Source: an uncultured Lachnospiraceae bacterium
GTDB taxonomy: Bacteria; Bacillota; Clostridia; Lachnospirales; Lachnospiraceae
NCBI GenBank assembly: GCA_910579735.1
Contig: CAJTUZ010000008.1
Span: forward strand, 62,001-126,000
Direction: 5' to 3'
Length of the DNA stretch: 64,000 nucleotides
Position 1 is the stretch's first letter, and each line of letters opens with the position of its first letter. The notes below the pieces were generated by a model. The model was not told the DNA's origin. It searched no databases and saw only the letters and a list, made by a program, of their open reading frames with translations. The position numbers and the translations under genes are program-made. Positions 60,370 through 64,000 of this stretch are shown in pieces.

Positions 60370-62091
60370 TTATAATTTAAAGATGTTCATATTCTGTTCC
60401 AGTTCATCCGCAATGTTTTTCATCTTATCCGCATTGTCGGAAATGTTGGTTACGATACTGCCTACTTCTGTAACGGAAGCGGACGTCTCTTCTGTGCTGG
60501 CGGCATTTTCTTCTGCGATTGCCGTCAGACTTTGTACGACATCGACTACGTTGATTCTGGCTTCATCCATTTGTCTGGTTTTTTCCGCAATACGGGTGAC
60601 GCCGTCAATGGAACTGTCAATACCGTTTTTAACTTGTGTAAAGATGTTATCGGTTTTGGTTATATGTTCATTTTGTTTTGTCATGATCTCTTTTACTTCG
60701 CCCATGATCGTAACCGCTTTTTCGGAATCGGTAATCAGGGAATCCGTGATATTTTCGATCTGGCGTGCCGATTCGTTGGACTGTTCGGCCAGTTTCTGGA
60801 TCTGTGAAGCAACGACTGCGAAACCTCTTCCCTGTTCGCCTGCTCTGGCTGCTTCAATGCTTGCATTTAAGGACAACAGATTGGTCTCCTCGGCGATAGA
60901 AGTGATCAAAGTAGTAGCTTCTCTGATCTTCATAGCCGACACGTTGGTCGTGTTGGTCTGTTCGGAAATGGTATCGATCGCTTCCTTGGCCTGTTTGTTG
61001 ATCTGTTCCAACTGGATCAGGGTTGAGGAAGCTTCATCACCGGAGGATTTCATATTCGTTGCATTGACAAGCAGATTTTCTACTTCATTCGTAGTATCTT
61101 TTACCATATCTCCGATCAGGATAACGTTTTCCGTTGCTTTCTGTGTTTCATCCGCCTGAATACTTGCGCCATCTGCGATTTCCGCTACGGCCTTTTCCAG
61201 TTGATCTATCGTAGTCACTGTTTCGGATGCATTAACACTCAAAGAATCGGAAGCTGTAAAAAGACTTTCGCTGTGATCTTTCAATCCGCCGATCACGCTG
61301 ACGAACTGGTCGTGCAATGTACTGATCGCCCGGCTCATTTCGCCTGTTTCGTCTTTTCTTTTGTTAAGCTGCTCCTGCATTTCATTCTCGGTCAGATCCA
61401 TTTCCGCCAGTTTATTGATCACGCCGGTAATTTTAATAACGGGATTCACCATGGAGCCTGCCAGAATATAACCGATGACAGAACAGATCACGACGATGAA
61501 AACGGCAATTGCAATACTGATCTGCATAACCCTTGTGATCGGCTGCATGACTTCATCTTCATCAGCGGAGATTACAAGGATAAAATCGGCATTCTCATTT
61601 ACATAATAAGCAGCATATTTGACAACACCTTTAAACTGGTAATCTACTACCTGCGGTTCGATGTTTTTACTGCCCCCCTGTATCTGCTTGACAATTCCTG
61701 ATACAACAGCATTTTCAACCGGTTCTCCGATCTTGGACTGCGTCGGATGGTAGAGCATAATACCATCGGGGCCGACTACATATGCGTAGCTGGAATCGAT
61801 CCCCTTTATTCCTACATCACCTATTAAACGATTCAGAGCTTCCGGTTGCAGCATGGCGTCCGAATTTGTTTCTGAAACTGCCAGATTGATTCTCTCCCCG
61901 GCGGATACCGTTATATCATATAAGTAGTTCTGCGTGAGATTTTTCATACTGTTTTTTACATTAGGAAGAATCAAAAACAGCAGTACGACTACGACTATTA
62001 CGATACATGCGATTAACAGTAAACTGATGCGTCCCTTTATTGACTGCAGAAAGGGCCTTTTTTTTTTCGTACTTTTTTCCTGTGTGTTCAT
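60370..62091 (-). CDS. Methyl-accepting chemotaxis protein with Cache-type sensor domain
   Basis: It has an N-terminal transmembrane helix (about residues 22-45), an extracellular domain of about 150 residues with the Cache hallmark YAYVVGPDGIMLYHPTQSKIG and later YAAYYVNENADFILVISAD, a second helix, a HAMP segment (ITGVINKLAEMDLT), and the full MCP signalling domain with tip SIAEETNLLSLNASIEAARAGEQGRGFAVVASQIQ. Cache domains usually bind amino acids, acids or amines; the ligand is unknown. GGAGGTGTAAC precedes the ATG. No che or flagellar genes occur in this window. Confidence 0.94.
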   Translation of the reverse strand: MNTQEKSTKKKRPFLQSIKGRISLLLIACIVIVVVVLLFLILPNVKNSMKNLTQNYLYDITVSAGERINLAVSETNSDAMLQPEALNRLIGDVGIKGIDSSYAYVVGPDGIMLYHPTQSKIGEPVENAVVSGIVKQIQGGSKNIEPQVVDYQFKGVVKYAAYYVNENADFILVISADEDEVMQPITRVMQISIAIAVFIVVICSVIGYILAGSMVNPVIKITGVINKLAEMDLTENEMQEQLNKRKDETGEMSRAISTLHDQFVSVIGGLKDHSESLFTASDSLSVNASETVTTIDQLEKAVAEIADGASIQADETQKATENVILIGDMVKDTTNEVENLLVNATNMKSSGDEASSTLIQLEQINKQAKEAIDTISEQTNTTNVSAMKIREATTLITSIAEETNLLSLNASIEAARAGEQGRGFAVVASQIQKLAEQSNESARQIENITDSLITDSEKAVTIMGEVKEIMTKQNEHITKTDNIFTQVKNGIDSSIDGVTRIAEKTRQMDEARINVVDVVQSLTAIAEENAASTEETSASVTEVGSIVTNISDNADKMKNIADELEQNMNIFKL

Positions 62092-62330
62092 ATGTTACAC
62101 CTCCAATTACAATCTGTTCCTATTCATAAACAGATGTTGCCGTGCCCGAAAGTTCATTCCCATTTTTTTATTATAACATATGTTAGAAAACTATGATAGA
62201 AATTTTACAATTTTTTGATAATGTCACAAAATGACAGATAAGACTATCATAAAGAGACTTCGCAGTCTTGCTCTGATTCCGGGAAAGGATTGTGAGATGA
62301 TATGCAGATTGCTTAACTTACAGTTAAGGA

Positions 62331-62359
62331 GCTGTGCACTAATTATTTAGTGCGACAGC
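62331..62359. repeat. Imperfect palindrome at the end of the IS remnant
   Basis: GCTGT GCACTAA TTAT TTAGTGC G ACAGC pairs along 12 bp with a single bulged base. It overlaps the last codons of the transposase remnant. GGCTGTCGCACTAA could be a terminal inverted repeat, in which case two IS ends meet here head to head. Confidence 0.6.
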
Positions 62360-62520
62360 CTACACAGCTTTTATACTCCCTGTATCCATACCTGTTTGTT
62401 GTTCGGTATGTCAGCACTTTATTGTTGGGGCAGATATAACAATCATAATACCTCCCGGATACCGCCGTGTCCTTAAAAATGGGCAACTTTAATACACCAT
62501 CCGTTTTCCGTTTTTTCAAA
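62343..62520 (-). pseudogene. IS1182-like transposase remnant
   Basis: On the minus strand an open stretch translates to ...LPIFKDTAVSGRYYDCYICP followed by NNKVLTYRTTNR and YGYREYKSCVGCRTK, then a stop. I recognise this as the zinc-ribbon-like segment of IS1182-family transposases (typical form YDCYICPNNxVLxYSTTNREGYREYKS). There is no start, catalytic domain or complete end, so only a fragment of about 58 codons is left. The family call is from memory of its sequence pattern. Confidence 0.6.
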
Positions 62521-62525
62521 AGAAA

Positions 62526-62562
62526 GCGGCGGCTTTGAAATTTGTTATTTCAAAACCGCCGC
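62526..62562 (-). terminator. GC-rich hairpin downstream of the BlaR1-type gene
   Basis: GCGGCGGTTTTGAAA and TTTCAAAGCCGCCGC pair over about 15 bp with one mismatch. On the minus strand a moderately T-rich stretch (TTTCTTTTG) follows. It is a plausible terminator for the M56 peptidase gene 200 nt upstream, or another trace of mobile DNA. Confidence 0.5.
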
Positions 62563-62758
62563 AAACCTGCTTATACTTTGTTCGGGTGCATAGATACCAG
62601 CCGCCGAAACATTTTCCCATAAAGGGGTTTGGATTGCCCAATGTTCTCTAAATCTCCGCCACTCCTGATGGCCTCCATAGTCGGATAAAGTACCATCCCA
62701 TTATGTGAAATGTTCAACCGACAGGCCCAGGAACGCAGATTTCATATTTATTTTTTGG

Positions 62759-64000
62759 TTATTCAAACATGGAGGATGCTTGAAATATATAATAATTCTC
62801 TACAATCGAAAGCTGTATAGCATTTGTGCTATTGCTATTTGCGATTGTATTTAGTTTGAAAAGCACTTCGTCAGACGACATTTCGGCAAGAGTTTCGAGG
62901 TCAGTATCATGCCAAAAAAATTGAATATCGATGATTGCATTTGCAAGTGCTGTGTCCCGTTCTCCGACTGTGACTGCTTGAGGATCAAGGTGATAAGAAA
63001 TACCATACATCAGACTTGCCCATGTGGGCGGGTCAGTTTCCTGGCTTTCTATTGCAAGTTCAAAACTCAAATCAGGATCAATCGCCGGAATGCCATAATC
63101 GCTCTTTACTAATATTGCGTTTTCATTATTTGACGCTCTTACGGTTAAAGCCAAAAAGTTCTTTTCCTCCGCTGTGAGGTATGCGGGAAAGCTATATGCT
63201 GCAATATCGTTTTGGATAATATCCTCGTGTTCCTTCGGATGTTGATTTCCCCAATCCAAAAGGGCCTTGTCGAAATCGGCAACAGTCTGGTTGAGGTAAT
63301 CTGCTGATTTTAACGCTAACAATGATTGATAGCCATCCTCGGCCCCAAAAGCAGATTCAGACGTTTTGTTAGCAGCATCATCTCTGTAAATGATTGAGGG
63401 GACGGAAATCGAATTGTTATTTTTTGCCGCCGCCGAAGTTGCAAAGGCTGTCGTCACACAGACAACCAATGCCGAGGCCAGGACGAGTGAGAAAATAGAC
63501 GATTTTTTGATTTTCATAATTGCTGTAACCCTTTCTTCTATTGCATTCTTGCTGAAATTATTACACAATGGGTTCAATCCGCTCCGTGTTTCTTCCATAC
63601 TGATCAGCACCCGCGCATAGGCCGCCTTTGTTGTTTCCCCGAAAAGGCGGACAACTGCCTCGTCACAGGACAGCTCAATGTCCCGGTTGGCAAGAACATA
63701 CATCACCCAGACAAAGGGATTAAACCAATGCACACACAGTGCCGCAATCAACACCAATTTTGTAATGCTGTCAAAACGCCGGATATGTACATATTCATGC
63801 GCCAAAACATATTGCAACGCCTTTGTATTTTTCCAGTCGGTGCATATGGGCATTAAAATCACGGGACGGAATACGCCATAAGTCAGCGGGGTGGAAAACC
63901 GGCCGGACTGTCGAATGGAAATCGGACGTTTCAGTTGGCGGGCATTCAGCCAGCTTTTGATGAAGTCATTTTTTATCGGCAGGGAAGTTTGAAATTCCTG
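62759..64000 (-). CDS. BlaR1/MecR1-type M56 family metallopeptidase (5' end outside window)
   Basis: The frame is open to the window edge, 46 codons beyond the first internal GTG, and those codons are clearly part of the protein (RQSGRFSTPLTYGVFRPVILMP), so the N-terminus is missing. The M56 site is HEYVHIRR (HExxH), followed by HWFNPFVWVMYVLANRDIELSCDEAVV, which supplies the third ligand region. A transmembrane helix (SSIFSLVLASALVVCVTTAFA) leads to an external domain of about 220 residues that has no penicillin-binding motif. Such proteins sense wall stress and cleave a BlaI-type repressor, whose gene would lie beyond the window. Confidence 0.88.
   Translation of the reverse strand, partial: QEFQTSLPIKNDFIKSWLNARQLKRPISIRQSGRFSTPLTYGVFRPVILMPICTDWKNTKALQYVLAHEYVHIRRFDSITKLVLIAALCVHWFNPFVWVMYVLANRDIELSCDEAVVRLFGETTKAAYARVLISMEETRSGLNPLCNNFSKNAIEERVTAIMKIKKSSIFSLVLASALVVCVTTAFATSAAAKNNNSISVPSIIYRDDAANKTSESAFGAEDGYQSLLALKSADYLNQTVADFDKALLDWGNQHPKEHEDIIQNDIAAYSFPAYLTAEEKNFLALTVRASNNENAILVKSDYGIPAIDPDLSFELAIESQETDPPTWASLMYGISYHLDPQAVTVGERDTALANAIIDIQFFWHDTDLETLAEMSSDEVLFKLNTIANSNSTNAIQLSIVENYYIFQASSMFE

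Larger units (their letters stand above)
62092..62758. other. Long gene-free gap containing mobile-element debris
   Basis: This 667-nt gap holds no intact gene. A -10-like TATAAT on the minus strand (about 62170) may serve the chemoreceptor gene. From 62270 on, the sequence changes character: short palindromes (TTAACT TAC AGTTAA near 62313), a 29-nt imperfect palindrome, a transposase remnant and a GC-rich hairpin lie within 300 nt. Confidence 0.7.

Noticed and set aside
60365..61159. Open plus-strand frame of 264 codons opposite the Cache-type chemoreceptor
   Set aside because: It mirrors the repetitive coiled-coil coding sequence of the chemoreceptor and has no motif or initiation site; the opposite frame has full domain support.
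62092..62160. c-di-GMP riboswitch upstream of the chemoreceptor gene
   Set aside because: A short GGCACGGCAACA stretch recalls GEMM-I, but the conserved GGGCAAA and second-stem elements are missing.

Overview
The window looks like the replication-origin region of a spore-forming, anaerobic Clostridia chromosome, most likely a Lachnospiraceae member. This rests on the moderately AT-rich sequence, the Firmicutes order rpmH-dnaA-dnaN-yaaA-recF-gyrB-gyrA, the block spoIIE/divIC/yabQ/yabP/rqcP next to tilS-hpt-ftsH, a CotS-type coat kinase, a high-molecular-weight rubredoxin and GH13/GH3 glycosidases. No species call can be made from sequence reading alone.

Left arm (about 1-37,600, almost all on the minus strand and so read away from the origin). 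In order: a GH13 neopullulanase cut by the window edge; ftsH-hpt-tilS; a SpoIIE-type phosphatase without its membrane half; divIC-yabQ-yabP-rqcP-hup; a PEGA-repeat lipoprotein; a CotS-like kinase; cca; a GH3 beta-glucosidase; tRNA-Pro; an in-frame TrmB-thioredoxin fusion; a plus-strand D,D-carboxypeptidase; an exonuclease; an autoregulated TetR/CPBP-protease pair; tRNA-Arg; a DUF3881 protein; serS; an HD-GYP protein; DUF4446; parB-parA with two perfect parS sites; a NarL-type response regulator and a sensorless kinase; a plus-strand alpha/beta hydrolase; then rsmG-mnmG-mnmE-jag-yidC-yidD-rnpA-rpmH.

Origin (about 37,640-39,690). DnaA boxes cluster upstream of dnaA, and a second set lies between dnaA and dnaN, so the origin is bipartite as in Bacillus. 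To the right, dnaA, dnaN, yaaA, recF, gyrB and gyrA read on the plus strand and end at a strong terminator.

Right arm (46,800-64,000) is more accessory. It holds a membrane protein, a metallophosphoesterase and an ABC-class ATPase; a minus-strand operon of high-molecular-weight rubredoxin, FIST sensor and soluble chemoreceptor signalling protein; two tandem paralogous lipoproteins; a MATE exporter gene broken by one amber codon; a complete Bce-type peptide detoxification module (regulator, kinase, ATPase, permease) with a candidate BceR box; a Cache-type chemoreceptor; an IS1182-like transposase remnant beside palindromic DNA; and a BlaR1-type M56 peptidase cut by the window edge.

The most unusual points are: a leader element of about 38 nt, nearly identical and ending exactly at the start codon of two unrelated genes (10,980-11,017 and 29,684-29,722); the TrmB-Trx fusion with a strong internal ribosome binding site; the soluble SpoIIE; and the rubredoxin-FIST-chemoreceptor operon. 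No CRISPR array, prophage or complete insertion sequence was seen.
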